Assembly (NCBI RefSeq): GCF_037996765.1
Contig: NZ_JBBNAD010000005.1
Span: 652,001-716,000, forward strand
From: Bdellovibrio sp. GT3
Lineage (GTDB): Bacteria; Bdellovibrionota; Bdellovibrionia; Bdellovibrionales; Bdellovibrionaceae
DNA length: 64,000 bases
Direction: 5' to 3'
The notes below the pieces were generated by a model. It saw nothing but the letters and a program-made list of their open reading frames with translations, was not told the origin of the DNA and ran no database searches. Shown here in pieces: positions 34,067-41,855 of this stretch (its first letter is position 1; each line of letters begins with the position of its first letter). The translations under genes were made by a program, and so were the position numbers.

Positions 34067-34119
34067 TGCGGACCTCCGCTTAACTTATCGGCTTGGATGA
34101 TCAATCCGTATACGCGACG

Positions 34120-35643
34120 TTAGTCGCGCAAACGGAATTTTTTCTTAATTTGTTCTGATCCAGCGCTTGCTGAAGTCTTAATTACCGGAGTCACGAAAAC
34201 CACAAACTGACTTTGTTGTTTTGCGAATTCTTTGGATGCATACAAGCTGATGATTGGATTCTTCTGTCCAGCTGGACGATTGTAACCAGTCGAAGAGGAG
34301 TTGCGGATCAAACCACCCACCGCCGCACTTTGACGGTCACGAACCACCACGGAGCTGGTCATCTCATTGGCACTAGTGATTGGAGCACCGGCAGGAGTAC
34401 TACCGATCATGCTCGAAACCTTAAAGGCCATATCCATGCGCACGCTGCCGGATTTTTCACCCATCAATACCGGTGTGATCGTAGTTACGATACCAACCTC
34501 CGCAAAGGCTGTTCCAGTCGTGCCATTTTGACCAAGCACTGTGTACGGTTGATTGGTGATCTGTTTGATTTCACCTTTTTTACCGTCCTCAACGATCAGG
34601 CTGGTACTTTCAAGTACGCGGGCCTGGCCGTGTTGTTTTGCCCAGTTTAGCTTTGGCAACAAGTTTGAAACTGTTCCTGTGATAGAGCTGACGATACCAC
34701 CAGCGGCAGAACCACCAGTCTGGAAAGTCATCTGGGAGTTATCACCAAGCTCTGGAGTGAACTGGAACTTGAAGTTCTTGGAATAGTCTTTTTGCAGCTC
34801 AACGTAGTGAACCACAAGCTGAATCATTTTTGGAGGCGGCTTAGGAGCGGACTCCTTAATTTGAATCAGGTTGATGATACCGTCGTTCGCCGGTTTGCGG
34901 CTGACGATAACCCCTTTTTCCACAGCGGCATCCACAATGCGGTCTGGAAGATAGGTTTTAGCGATGATTTCTGCACGAGCTGATTCTTCCTGACTGTTTG
35001 CCCAGCCCTGAAGAATGATTTTGTCATTTACTGCACGGACTTCGATCTCAGGATTGTTGATATCGCGAGCGATGAACTCAGCAATCTTCTTTTGTGCCAA
35101 GGGGCTTAAGGTCACAATTGAAGAAGCCTGGTTTCCGAACTGGGAAACCACGTTATAGATACGAGCCATATCCTTAGGGAGAAGGATCTGACCGTCGACT
35201 ACGACTCTGTCGTTGACGATTTTAATATTGATGCCCTCGATGTCGCCCAATAGGGAGCGCATCTCACGCACGATTTTATCAAGTTTGCTTTTCTTGACGT
35301 CGATACGATACTCCGCGACGACTTTGCCATTGCGTTTATCGTGAATCGTCATGGTCGCAAAACCCTCTGTGCGTGGCACAAAGCGAATGACGTTAAGATC
35401 TTTGGAATAGTTCGCAGTCACCACACGGCGGAAGTCACCTTTGAACTCGACATTATCCGGAAGTGGCGGAAGTTTTTCATCCTGCTCAATTCCCAAAGTC
35501 AGATTGATGAACTTGCGCGACCGAAACGCACCACTGCTGTCTTCGCCGGATGTTGACGGCGTCGCAGAAAGATCATCCTCTGCGTGCGCGACAAATCCAC
35601 AAAGACTTAATGTAAGCCCCAGTGTAAGCAGCATATGTTTCAT
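34120..35643 (-). CDS. rcpA: Flp/Tad pilus outer-membrane secretin (CpaC/RcpA)
   Basis: A 507-aa secretin precursor with a signal peptide (LLTLGLTLSLCGFVAHAED), an N-terminal pilus-assembly domain (residues 45-140), BON-like segments (INIKIVNDRVVVDGQI and IEVRAVNDKIILQGWA), and the C-terminal secretin core with IEDG-like LIVEDGKKGEIK, VGIVTTITPVL and AVGGLIR. It forms the outer-membrane channel for the Flp pilus. It follows cpaB by 49 bp. The C-terminus lacks an obvious pilotin-binding extension. Confidence 0.93.
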   Translation of the reverse strand: MKHMLLTLGLTLSLCGFVAHAEDDLSATPSTSGEDSSGAFRSRKFINLTLGIEQDEKLPPLPDNVEFKGDFRRVVTANYSKDLNVIRFVPRTEGFATMTIHDKRNGKVVAEYRIDVKKSKLDKIVREMRSLLGDIEGINIKIVNDRVVVDGQILLPKDMARIYNVVSQFGNQASSIVTLSPLAQKKIAEFIARDINNPEIEVRAVNDKIILQGWANSQEESARAEIIAKTYLPDRIVDAAVEKGVIVSRKPANDGIINLIQIKESAPKPPPKMIQLVVHYVELQKDYSKNFKFQFTPELGDNSQMTFQTGGSAAGGIVSSITGTVSNLLPKLNWAKQHGQARVLESTSLIVEDGKKGEIKQITNQPYTVLGQNGTTGTAFAEVGIVTTITPVLMGEKSGSVRMDMAFKVSSMIGSTPAGAPITSANEMTSSVVVRDRQSAAVGGLIRNSSSTGYNRPAGQKNPIISLYASKEFAKQQSQFVVFVTPVIKTSASAGSEQIKKKFRLRD

Positions 35644-35692
35644 GGTTTCCCCCTAAATTACAATTCCCCTAGAACCTAAAACTGTCACAATA

Positions 35693-36610
35693 CTACAAAG
35701 TCTTAAACCCGTTCCTGCGTTGTTGCGTCGGTTGAGGTGCTCGTTGCTGCATTGGTTGTTGCATAATCGGTCTTTGTTGCGGTGGCATGACGATGGGTTG
35801 CGCCGGCATGGACGGAGCATCCAGGGATACCACAGGTTTTCCAAGTACCGTATCCGCTGTCGAGCTTGGTGCGCGAACAGGGATTGTACGGTCGCTTGGA
35901 TTTCTAAGTGCAAAGAACAAATTTCCTGGAGCCGTGGACAGGATATAGAACAAGTCCTGCGCCTCTTTAGGGCTGGCTTCAACAGTGATCGTTGCATACT
36001 TAGTGTCACCCGTTAGGGCGATCTGGTTCAGATTCTTACCGGATGAATCCAGTTCAAACATACGCGGAATGTTGTTCACAATACTCAGACCCGTTGCCAG
36101 AACAGGTACGTCACTCATCAATAGGAACACTTCACGACGTTGCGCCACACCTTTACCTGAATCAACGGCACTGTAGATATCAATGCGATCACCAGGACGG
36201 ATAAGTTTTGCCACGCCACGGATTTCATCAACAGGAAGTGCCACGGCGCGCTTGCTTGGAGCGACCTGCAACGCAATCCCTGTGTCCGGACCCGGTGTCA
36301 GTAGATTGTTTTTTACAACCATTTGGCCCTTGCGAATTGGTACCGCAGCCACGTTCCCGATAATCTCATCAGGAACTGTCACGGTGTCCGGCTGAATAAA
36401 GTCTGCCGGCATGTCTTTCGTTTCAACCATGGTGTCGTAGATCGTTTGCATTTCTGCGATGTCTTCTTTAGCCACCACCACACGTTTAGTGGAACCGAAA
36501 CGCTTGTCGTACTCAGCTTTCTTTTCCTGGGAATAGCTGTACAGCAGGAAGGTGGCGAAGATTCCCGCTCCAATTGAAAGCCATAAATTTCTAGTTTCGT
36601 TTGATCCCAT
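35693..36610 (-). CDS. cpaB: Flp pilus assembly protein CpaB/RcpC
   Basis: The 305-aa product has an N-terminal membrane helix (LWLSIGAGIFATFLLYSYS), an SAF domain (VVVAKEDIAEMQTIYDTMV, then GNVAAVPIRKGQMVVKN) and an RcpC/CpaB domain (VALPVDEIRGVAKLIRPGDRIDIY). It is thought to act with the secretin between the membranes. ATG 36610 with AGGAG is preferred over the frame start at 36646. Unusually, the last 40 residues are a Gln/Pro-rich tail (PPQQRPIMQQPMQQR) of low complexity. It follows a pseudopilin gene by 8 bp. Confidence 0.9.
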   Translation of the reverse strand: MGSNETRNLWLSIGAGIFATFLLYSYSQEKKAEYDKRFGSTKRVVVAKEDIAEMQTIYDTMVETKDMPADFIQPDTVTVPDEIIGNVAAVPIRKGQMVVKNNLLTPGPDTGIALQVAPSKRAVALPVDEIRGVAKLIRPGDRIDIYSAVDSGKGVAQRREVFLLMSDVPVLATGLSIVNNIPRMFELDSSGKNLNQIALTGDTKYATITVEASPKEAQDLFYILSTAPGNLFFALRNPSDRTIPVRAPSSTADTVLGKPVVSLDAPSMPAQPIVMPPQQRPIMQQPMQQRAPQPTQQRRNGFKTL

Positions 36611-36618
36611 ATCTTCTC

Positions 36619-37125
36619 CTAAGCTCCACAAGCTGCATTCAGACAAATTCCATATTGGGATTTAATCCAAATGGGGTTCACGCCGACTTTTTCGTTTCGT
36701 TCTTCTTCTTTAATAAAGGGCACCTGTTGATTGTGTTCATTCCTGGTGCCTGACATTTCAACCTCTTTTTGGCTCGACAACAAATTGATGTTGATCGGGC
36801 GGGTTGAAGCGAACCACTCCGGTTGTCCACTTTTTGGAGCATCCTCTGAGTTGATTCCATGAAGTCTTAAGGACATTTTGTGATAACTAAGCTGGGCGTT
36901 GCCCAGATCACCGTTGCTACGGAAGTAACTTAAGTTTGAGCGATGTCTAAATGTTTCAAACGCATAGTTTCTTGCCGCGATGGAATTCAGGATGCCGGAA
37001 TGAATCGCACCAAAGAATCCCAATGAGAAAGTGATGAACGTAACAATGACAAAGATGACCGGGATTACCTCGATCATCGCTGAGCCTTTTTCATTGCTAA
37101 CGAAGGATTTTTTGGACTTTAACAT
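36619..37125 (-). CDS. TadE-like pseudopilin
   Basis: A 168-aa protein with a prepilin-type site: basic leader ending NEKG, then SAMIEVIPVIFVIVTFITFSLGFF with Glu at +5, followed by a globular part ending in ICLNAACGA. TadE/TadF pseudopilins are cleaved by a Tad prepilin peptidase and help start the pilus. It overlaps the upstream pseudopilin gene by 7 bp. The sequence is poorly conserved outside the N-terminus, as is usual for this group. Confidence 0.78.
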   Translation of the reverse strand: MLKSKKSFVSNEKGSAMIEVIPVIFVIVTFITFSLGFFGAIHSGILNSIAARNYAFETFRHRSNLSYFRSNGDLGNAQLSYHKMSLRLHGINSEDAPKSGQPEWFASTRPININLLSSQKEVEMSGTRNEHNQQVPFIKEEERNEKVGVNPIWIKSQYGICLNAACGA

Positions 37126-37760
37126 CCGTTATCCTCCATCGGGACATACTTGTTCCGGTAGCGATCCGCCAGAACACCATACCTTGAATCCAGGTCCACG
37201 ATGGCTTCGTAGCGTTTTTTGATTTGCAGATCCCAGCATTCCTGCTGGGTTGGTTCGCGGATTAAAAATGCAGTTAGATTTGCTTTCGGAGATTCACCAT
37301 CTGTTGTGGTGCGACCCAGGAATGCAATTCTAAGAGCAAGAACTCGGGCGCTGAAAGTCAGGCGAGCTCCCGTAAGTGGAACACGATCATCATCGTATGG
37401 ATAGTCTTTGGAAAAGTCCTGACCGCTGGCACCGCCACCACGCAATTCAAGATTTGAAAGTTTAAACCAGCCGGCATCAGTCGTTGTAAACAATGGAGCC
37501 AAAGTGCCATTGCTTGTCAGGCTTTTGAATTTGTTCTGACCCATTTCATTTTGTTTGTCCGGGTCAATGTGACCTGCGACGTAAGCGCGCGAAGTCGAGA
37601 AGGTGATGTATTGGGCGATTTCAGCCATGGATAGTGTAAACGTCAAAGCGAACATGACCATGCAAAGACCTGCGCACAGGATCAATGAAAATATGAAATC
37701 CACAGAGATCATGCCCTGTGAATTATTGATGATCATGTGAGGACTCGAGAATGTTCTCAT
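37119..37760 (-). CDS. TadF-like pseudopilin
   Basis: The 213-aa product starts with a 16-residue leader ending SQG, then MISVDFIFSLILCAGLCMVMFALTF; Asp occupies the +5 position where Glu is usual. The globular part includes GGGASGQDFSKDYPYDDDR and ends YRNKYVPMEDNGC. GAGGAG precedes the ATG. It is third of four small prepilin-like genes after the Flp pilin and probably a minor component of the same pilus. Confidence 0.75.
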   Translation of the reverse strand: MRTFSSPHMIINNSQGMISVDFIFSLILCAGLCMVMFALTFTLSMAEIAQYITFSTSRAYVAGHIDPDKQNEMGQNKFKSLTSNGTLAPLFTTTDAGWFKLSNLELRGGGASGQDFSKDYPYDDDRVPLTGARLTFSARVLALRIAFLGRTTTDGESPKANLTAFLIREPTQQECWDLQIKKRYEAIVDLDSRYGVLADRYRNKYVPMEDNGC

Positions 37761-37772
37761 GGTCTCCTCAAT

Positions 37773-38030
37773 CTACTTATCCGGGTCGATGGAGATGCCG
37801 CGGTTTTTTTGGTTAGGGTGCATTTGACGGGCGTCCTTTGCAGGCTTCCACACACCACTTTCCATCATGCCAGCGACTCTGTCCCATGGACCGGAAATCA
37901 TATTCGCCAAAAAATTTGAACCACGAAGTGCGTTCATGCTTGCGACAAAAATTCCAACCATCACCACCATTAGCAAAACGGCTTCGATGACCAGCTGTCC
38001 TTTGTTATTCGCAACCAATGAGCGTTTCAT
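37773..38030 (-). CDS. small TadE-like pseudopilin
   Basis: An 85-aa protein with leader MKRSLVANNKG and mature start QLVIEAVLLMVVMVGIFVASM (Gly at -1, Glu at +5). The tail is short and polar (DRVAGMMESGVWKPAKD). ATG 38030 is chosen because it forms an ATGA overlap with the previous gene's stop; a start at 38045 would add five residues. It lies 12 bp before the next pseudopilin gene. Confidence 0.75.
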   Translation of the reverse strand: MKRSLVANNKGQLVIEAVLLMVVMVGIFVASMNALRGSNFLANMISGPWDRVAGMMESGVWKPAKDARQMHPNQKNRGISIDPDK

Positions 38031-38215
38031 TGCATTGCACTCCACTCATTACGGGCGCCTTTCGGCTTGAAGCCTTGTCCTGTGTCCAATTGCTTTTCCA
38101 CGCGAGCAGCCAATCGTGGACCTGATCCACGAAACGCCTCGGACGGAGCTGAAATAAATGCTTTCAGCCCGATACCCAGAATTGCAATCATCAGCAGGAC
38201 ATACTCAATCGTCAT
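38027..38215 (-). CDS. leaderless pilin-like protein
   Basis: A 62-aa protein that begins directly with a pilin-type helix (MTIEYVLLMIAILGIGLKAFI) containing the E-Y pair typical of Flp pilins but with no leader or cleavage Gly. An in-frame TAG 15 nt upstream and no alternative start between rule out a longer form, and GGAG sits at the correct distance before this ATG. It may insert unprocessed. It lies between flp (26 bp upstream) and another pseudopilin gene (ATGA overlap). Confidence 0.7.
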   Translation of the reverse strand: MTIEYVLLMIAILGIGLKAFISAPSEAFRGSGPRLAARVEKQLDTGQGFKPKGARNEWSAMQ

Positions 38216-38241
38216 GCGATCTCCGTGCTAGCTAAACGAAA

Positions 38242-38430
38242 CTATTCGGAAGTGATTCCACCAATAGATCCGCGTAGTTCTGAAATTTTATCAGTCACTG
38301 TGGATTGGATATCTTTCTTGAAGATCATGACCAAACCTACAACTACCACTAGCAAGAGGATGTACTCTGTCGCACCCTGACCTTGTTTGTTCTTTAAAAG
38401 ATTCTTGGAAAAGTTCTTAAACTTTTGCAT
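38242..38430 (-). CDS. flp: Flp-type pilin
   Basis: The 62-aa prepilin has the basic leader MQKFKNFSKNLLKNKQG followed by QGATEYILLLVVVVGLVMIF, with Glu at +5 and Tyr at +6, the hallmark of Flp major pilins, and a short tail. AAGGGGG lies before the ATG. It is the first gene of the Tad operon and has a sigma-28-like promoter about 25 bp upstream. In B. bacteriovorus a pilin gene at this position near the hit locus is known to be expressed during the predatory cycle. No prepilin peptidase is present in the operon. Confidence 0.9.
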   Translation of the reverse strand: MQKFKNFSKNLLKNKQGQGATEYILLLVVVVGLVMIFKKDIQSTVTDKISELRGSIGGITSE

Positions 38431-38452
38431 TGATGTTCCCCCTTATGGTTTC

Positions 38453-38479
38453 ATATCGGCTCATTTGGGGATTGTCTTA
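38453..38479 (-). promoter_or_regulatory. sigma-28 (FliA)-like promoter of the flp/Tad operon
   Basis: The minus strand shows TAAGACAA, 11 bp, then GCCGATAT, against the FliA consensus TAAAGTTT-N11-GCCGATAA. Spacing is exact and 7 of 8 bases match in the -10 part. It lies 22 bp before the flp start codon. Confidence 0.5.
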
Positions 38480-38521
38480 AGGGAATTCACTACAGATTGT
38501 GGATTTAGTAGTGTCTCAAAA

Positions 38522-38554
38522 CGGGAAAACGAGGGGCGTGGACCCCTCGTTTAA
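38522..38554 (-). terminator. terminator after the 102-aa exported protein gene
   Basis: AAACGAGGGG and CCCCTCGTTT form a 10-bp perfect stem with a 6-nt loop, followed on the minus strand by TT and a later TTTT. It lies 20 bp past the stop at 38574 and separates this gene from flp. Confidence 0.75.
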
Positions 38555-38573
38555 TTGAATTCTGTCGTATAAT

Positions 38574-38882
38574 TTATTTACACTCGGCCTTATCTGAGAA
38601 AGTCTTGCCTAAATCTTTGCCATCGAACTTCAAAGTGACCTTCTTTTCAGCCAAAGTGCCTTTGCGAACGATTTTTGAGCTCTTCTCTGCCCATTTTTCG
38701 CAAAGCTCAGCGGAGTCCAGTTTTTTAGACTCTTCGGTCGGATTCTTTCCGTTATAAGGTTTTCTAGCCTCGACCTCTTTGCCTGGACATGGTGTACGGT
38801 CCACCGTAATTGCGCACTCACCTGCGAATGCGGATTGAGCCATCATTAAAGTCACAACTGTCATCATCAATGCTGTCTTCAT
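38574..38882 (-). CDS. small exported Cys/Lys-rich protein
   Basis: A 102-aa protein with signal peptide MKTALMMTVVTLMMAQSAFAGEC and a basic mature part with four Cys (GECAITVDRTPCPG, AELCEKW and a C-terminal AECK), suggesting disulfides in the periplasm. GGAG precedes the ATG. It starts 15 bp after the chemoreceptor gene on the same strand, so it is probably made from the chemoreceptor's sigma-28-like promoter. No family is recognised. Confidence 0.75.
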   Translation of the reverse strand: MKTALMMTVVTLMMAQSAFAGECAITVDRTPCPGKEVEARKPYNGKNPTEESKKLDSAELCEKWAEKSSKIVRKGTLAEKKVTLKFDGKDLGKTFSDKAECK

Positions 38883-38897
38883 TCTCGTGGTCTCCTG

Positions 38898-40376
38898 TTA
38901 TGCCGCAGACGACTCTGTATCGTCTGTGGAGTTTGAACTTTCATTTTTAATTTTACCGCCAACCAAGGCATGCAATTGAACCATCATTGAGCTCAGTTCA
39001 CCTGCTTGTGATTGCATTTCCTCGGAGGCACTTGTTACATTGCCCATTGAGGAAGCCACACCCTGAAGGCTTTCATCAATCGAAGTCAAAGCTTGCTTGA
39101 CCTGATCAATGCTGTGGGACTGCTCTTGTGATCCCTGTGCAACTTCCTGAATTAATTGAAACACGTGGTTCGTATTATCAACAATGGCTTTCAGGGATTT
39201 TTCACTGTCAGCAGCCAGCGAAACACCCGTTTGACTTTTGGCATTTGCCTCGTTGATCAAGGTTGAAATATCCTTGGCTGCTTCTGAACTTTTTTGAGCC
39301 AAGGCGCGAACGGCATCAGCAACCACCGCAAATCCTTTGCCTTGCTCGCCGGCGCGAGCTGCTTCAACCGCTGCGTTCAGTGCCAACAGATTTGTTTGAA
39401 AGGCAATGTCATCAATCATATCTAGGATCTCAGTGATCTTTTTGGTGTTTGTCGAGATTTCAGCCATGACGGTGATCAACGATTGAATTTTCGTCTGGCC
39501 ATGTGTGACGGCAGTTTGTCCTTCTTTGGAAATCTGTGCCGCTTCAGTGGAGCTATTGGAGTTCTTTCGCACGGTCAGACTTAAATCTTCCATCGTGGCG
39601 ACGATCTCCTCCAGAGAGGCTGCGGTACTTGTCGTATTGCTGGAAATCGATTCACTTGATTTTGCAAGACCTTCGGTTCTTGAGCCAACAACGTGGGCGC
39701 TTGAATCCAGCCCCTCTGCAACGGTCTTTAGGGATTTCTGTACTGAGCGGATATTCAGAATACTGGTTACTAAACCAACAAGGACAAAGAATAGGGTCAC
39801 TCCCAGAATGGAAAAAAAGGTGATTTTGAAAAGCTTGGCAGCATTCTCCGATTTTTCAACGCCCACCAGGTAGCTCGCATCAGTCAGCGATTTCAAAGAC
39901 TGGTAGGAAGCATCGTAAAATTTTGCAGAACTGTCTTGAAGTATTTTTTCTGCCAGTGCGGTGTCTTCCTTATCCAGAGCCGCTTTGAACTTGTCGCTTT
40001 CGGCTTGGTAGCCATCCCAGTTTTGCAAAAATGAATCATAGGACTTTCTTAAATCTTCCGAGGTCAAAAGAGGATCAAGTACTTTCGAATAAATGATGAT
40101 ATTGCCCATAAGGGAATCCATCTCATCGATGATGACTTTGCGTTCATCCGTGCTTTGCGTGGCCAGAAGATTGAATTCGAGCTTGCGATAGTTAACCACG
40201 TTGATGTTGATGTCGGCGGTTTTACCGACAATCGGCAACCAGGTTTCTGCAACTTCGGATGTGACAGTGTTTTGTGTCTTCAATTCATAGAGTGAAAACG
40301 CATTGGTCAGTAAGCAAATCAGAGTAAGCAGTCCTGTGATAAACAGAAAGCGGCTTTTTAAAGAGACCTTAGACAT
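38898..40376 (-). CDS. methyl-accepting chemotaxis protein
   Basis: The 492-aa chemoreceptor has an N-terminal membrane helix ([21 protein letters not shown]), a four-helix-bundle sensor outside the membrane (about residues 30-185), a second helix ([21 protein letters not shown]) and a signalling coiled coil. The hairpin tip reads [40 protein letters not shown], the region that binds CheA and CheW. No CheR-docking pentapeptide is seen at the C-terminus. ATG 40376 with GGAGGA is clearly the start. The ligand is unknown. A sigma-28-like promoter lies just upstream. Confidence 0.94.
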   Translation of the reverse strand: MSKVSLKSRFLFITGLLTLICLLTNAFSLYELKTQNTVTSEVAETWLPIVGKTADININVVNYRKLEFNLLATQSTDERKVIIDEMDSLMGNIIIYSKVLDPLLTSEDLRKSYDSFLQNWDGYQAESDKFKAALDKEDTALAEKILQDSSAKFYDASYQSLKSLTDASYLVGVEKSENAAKLFKITFFSILGVTLFFVLVGLVTSILNIRSVQKSLKTVAEGLDSSAHVVGSRTEGLAKSSESISSNTTSTAASLEEIVATMEDLSLTVRKNSNSSTEAAQISKEGQTAVTHGQTKIQSLITVMAEISTNTKKITEILDMIDDIAFQTNLLALNAAVEAARAGEQGKGFAVVADAVRALAQKSSEAAKDISTLINEANAKSQTGVSLAADSEKSLKAIVDNTNHVFQLIQEVAQGSQEQSHSIDQVKQALTSIDESLQGVASSMGNVTSASEEMQSQAGELSSMMVQLHALVGGKIKNESSNSTDDTESSAA

Positions 40377-40394
40377 TATGTCCTCCGAACCAAT

Positions 40395-40421
40395 TTGTCG
40401 GAAATTTAACATTGGAACTTA
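40395..40421 (-). promoter_or_regulatory. sigma-28 (FliA)-like promoter of the chemoreceptor gene
   Basis: On the minus strand TAAGTTCC and TCCGACAA are 11 bp apart, matching the FliA layout (TAAAGTTT-N11-GCCGATAA) with 6 of 8 bases in the -10 part. It lies 18 bp before the start codon; chemoreceptor genes are typical FliA targets. Confidence 0.45.
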
Positions 40422-40510
40422 GGTCCAGTTCTAAGAAGTCCGGAAAATTTGATTGAGGAGATGTTGACCAAGGTCCTAAAGACCCCTAAATTCAACTTTA
40501 GAGGTCAGTC

Positions 40511-40585
40511 ATGCAAAAACAAATGGTCATTTTGTACGTATTCTGTGTCGTTATCTTTTTCGTCGTTAACGTCGTCGTATCGTAA
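40511..40585 (+). CDS. possible 24-aa single-span membrane microprotein
   Basis: ATG 40511 follows AGAGG at 7 bp and opens a 24-codon frame, MQKQ followed by an unbroken run of hydrophobic residues (VILYVFCVVIFFVVNVVV) and a final Ser. It would be one membrane helix. The frame lies in the gap between the chemoreceptor and hpt genes, on the opposite strand. Such tiny hydrophobic frames can arise by chance, so support is moderate. Confidence 0.38.
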   Translation: MQKQMVILYVFCVVIFFVVNVVVS

Positions 40586-40596
40586 TTTAATACTGA

Positions 40597-41115
40597 CTAG
40601 TTTTTCATCGTATAGATATCAGGATAGTTTCTTCCAACTTCCTCTGAATCCATTCCGTATCCAACCACATAACGATCATCAATAGTTTTACCGATGTAGT
40701 CTGCTCTGATTGGCAGCTCACGGCGGGCTGGTTTATCCAACAAAGTTACGATTTTCAGGGATGCCGGAGCGGATGCGAACAAGCGGCTTCTTAGGAAGCT
40801 CAATGTGCGTCCCGTATCGATGATTTCTTCCACGATCAAAACATGTTTGCCAGCGATATTAACTGAAATGTCTTTAACAATTTTAATTGCGCCACCGCGC
40901 TCAACCGCTTGTACGTATACGAAATCAACCTGCTGAGTAAGGTCCACTTTTCTCATCAAGTCTGCAGTGAAGTGCATGGATCCGCGCAAAGGGCAGATGA
41001 AAATGACTTCTTTCCCTTCGTAATCGCTTTCAATCTGTTTTGCCAGATCAGAAATCAATTCTGCGATTTCGTCTTGAGTAAGGAAAGGAACCATTTGTTC
41101 TTTAAGTAGTGCCAT
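40597..41115 (-). CDS. hpt: hypoxanthine phosphoribosyltransferase
   Basis: The 172-aa enzyme salvages hypoxanthine or guanine with PRPP to IMP or GMP. It shows the PRPP-binding signature HVLIVEEIIDTGRTL, the flexible loop region FVYVQA near residue 70, and the purine-contacting block LLDKPARRE, then DDRYVVGYGMD. Length is normal. AGAGG lies before the ATG. It is 14 bp downstream of the TPR gene on the same strand, so may share its transcript. With guaD it supports use of prey purines. Confidence 0.94.
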   Translation of the reverse strand: MALLKEQMVPFLTQDEIAELISDLAKQIESDYEGKEVIFICPLRGSMHFTADLMRKVDLTQQVDFVYVQAVERGGAIKIVKDISVNIAGKHVLIVEEIIDTGRTLSFLRSRLFASAPASLKIVTLLDKPARRELPIRADYIGKTIDDRYVVGYGMDSEEVGRNYPDIYTMKN

Positions 41116-41129
41116 TTGCGCCTCTGATT

Positions 41130-41855
41130 CTACAAATCAATTGATGTAATGCCTGCTGCTTGCGCCATCTTCAGATAACGAAGAGCTTCAGGATGTTGTG
41201 GATCCCGAATGAGGATATTCTCCCACTGTTCCGTGGCTTCAGCAATATTGTTTGAGTTGTAGTAGATCGCCCCAAGCTTTAGGCGAGCTGGAATAAGGTG
41301 TGGGTATTCGCGGATCAGGGATTTCAAATCCTTGATGGCGCGTTCTGTTTGATTTAGTTGCACGTTTACTTCGGCAACACGCAAAGTGATTTCAGCTTTA
41401 CGGCTGGAAAGCTTTTGAGCTTTCAGAAGTTGCTCCAAAGCCTCATTGTAGCGCTTGTATTGATAATACAAATCCGCCAGTTCTTCGTGCTTGGAAGCCA
41501 GTTTTTCATCAACAAATGGATCTTGTTTGCCGGATTTCTTGTCCAATTGCGATTGGGCATCCAAGAAGACCTGTTTGCCTTCATCGTATTTTCCCAGGTC
41601 ATTCAGGATAATGGACAATCCCACACTCGCATCCGTGTAAGTTGGATCAATTTCCAACGCACGTTTGAAGGTTTTAATTGCTTTGCTGAACTGACCCTTG
41701 TCGTAAGCAATTGTCGCAAGCATCTGATAAACCTCGGGATTACGAGTGTTTTGCAGAAGCATTTGATTCAAAATAGGCTCAGCCATTTTGTAGTTCCCGT
41801 TGATGAAATATCCACGGGCTTCAGAAATCATGTCGTCTTGAAGAGAGTGAATCAC
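41130..41855 (-). CDS. tetratricopeptide-repeat protein
   Basis: A 241-aa protein built of about six TPR units, for example GNYKMAEPILNQMLLQNTRNPEVYQML, GQFSKAIKTFKRALEIDPTYTDASVGL and NNIAEATEQWENILIRDPQHPEALRYL. No signal peptide is seen, so it is probably cytoplasmic and mediates protein contacts. The GTG start at 41855 overlaps the stop of bamD (GTGA), with AAAAGGAG before it, so the two are coupled. It could assist envelope assembly or be a general scaffold. Confidence 0.85.
   Translation of the reverse strand: MIHSLQDDMISEARGYFINGNYKMAEPILNQMLLQNTRNPEVYQMLATIAYDKGQFSKAIKTFKRALEIDPTYTDASVGLSIILNDLGKYDEGKQVFLDAQSQLDKKSGKQDPFVDEKLASKHEELADLYYQYKRYNEALEQLLKAQKLSSRKAEITLRVAEVNVQLNQTERAIKDLKSLIREYPHLIPARLKLGAIYYNSNNIAEATEQWENILIRDPQHPEALRYLKMAQAAGITSIDL

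Noticed and set aside
35653-36009. 118-codon minus-strand frame within cpaB
   Set aside because: It is an out-of-frame shadow of the Gln/Pro/Arg-rich end of the CpaB gene.
40449-40685. 78-codon plus-strand frame overlapping hpt
   Set aside because: It runs into the conserved hpt gene on the other strand and has an unlikely Ser/Phe-rich sequence; only the short 24-codon frame in another phase looks plausible.
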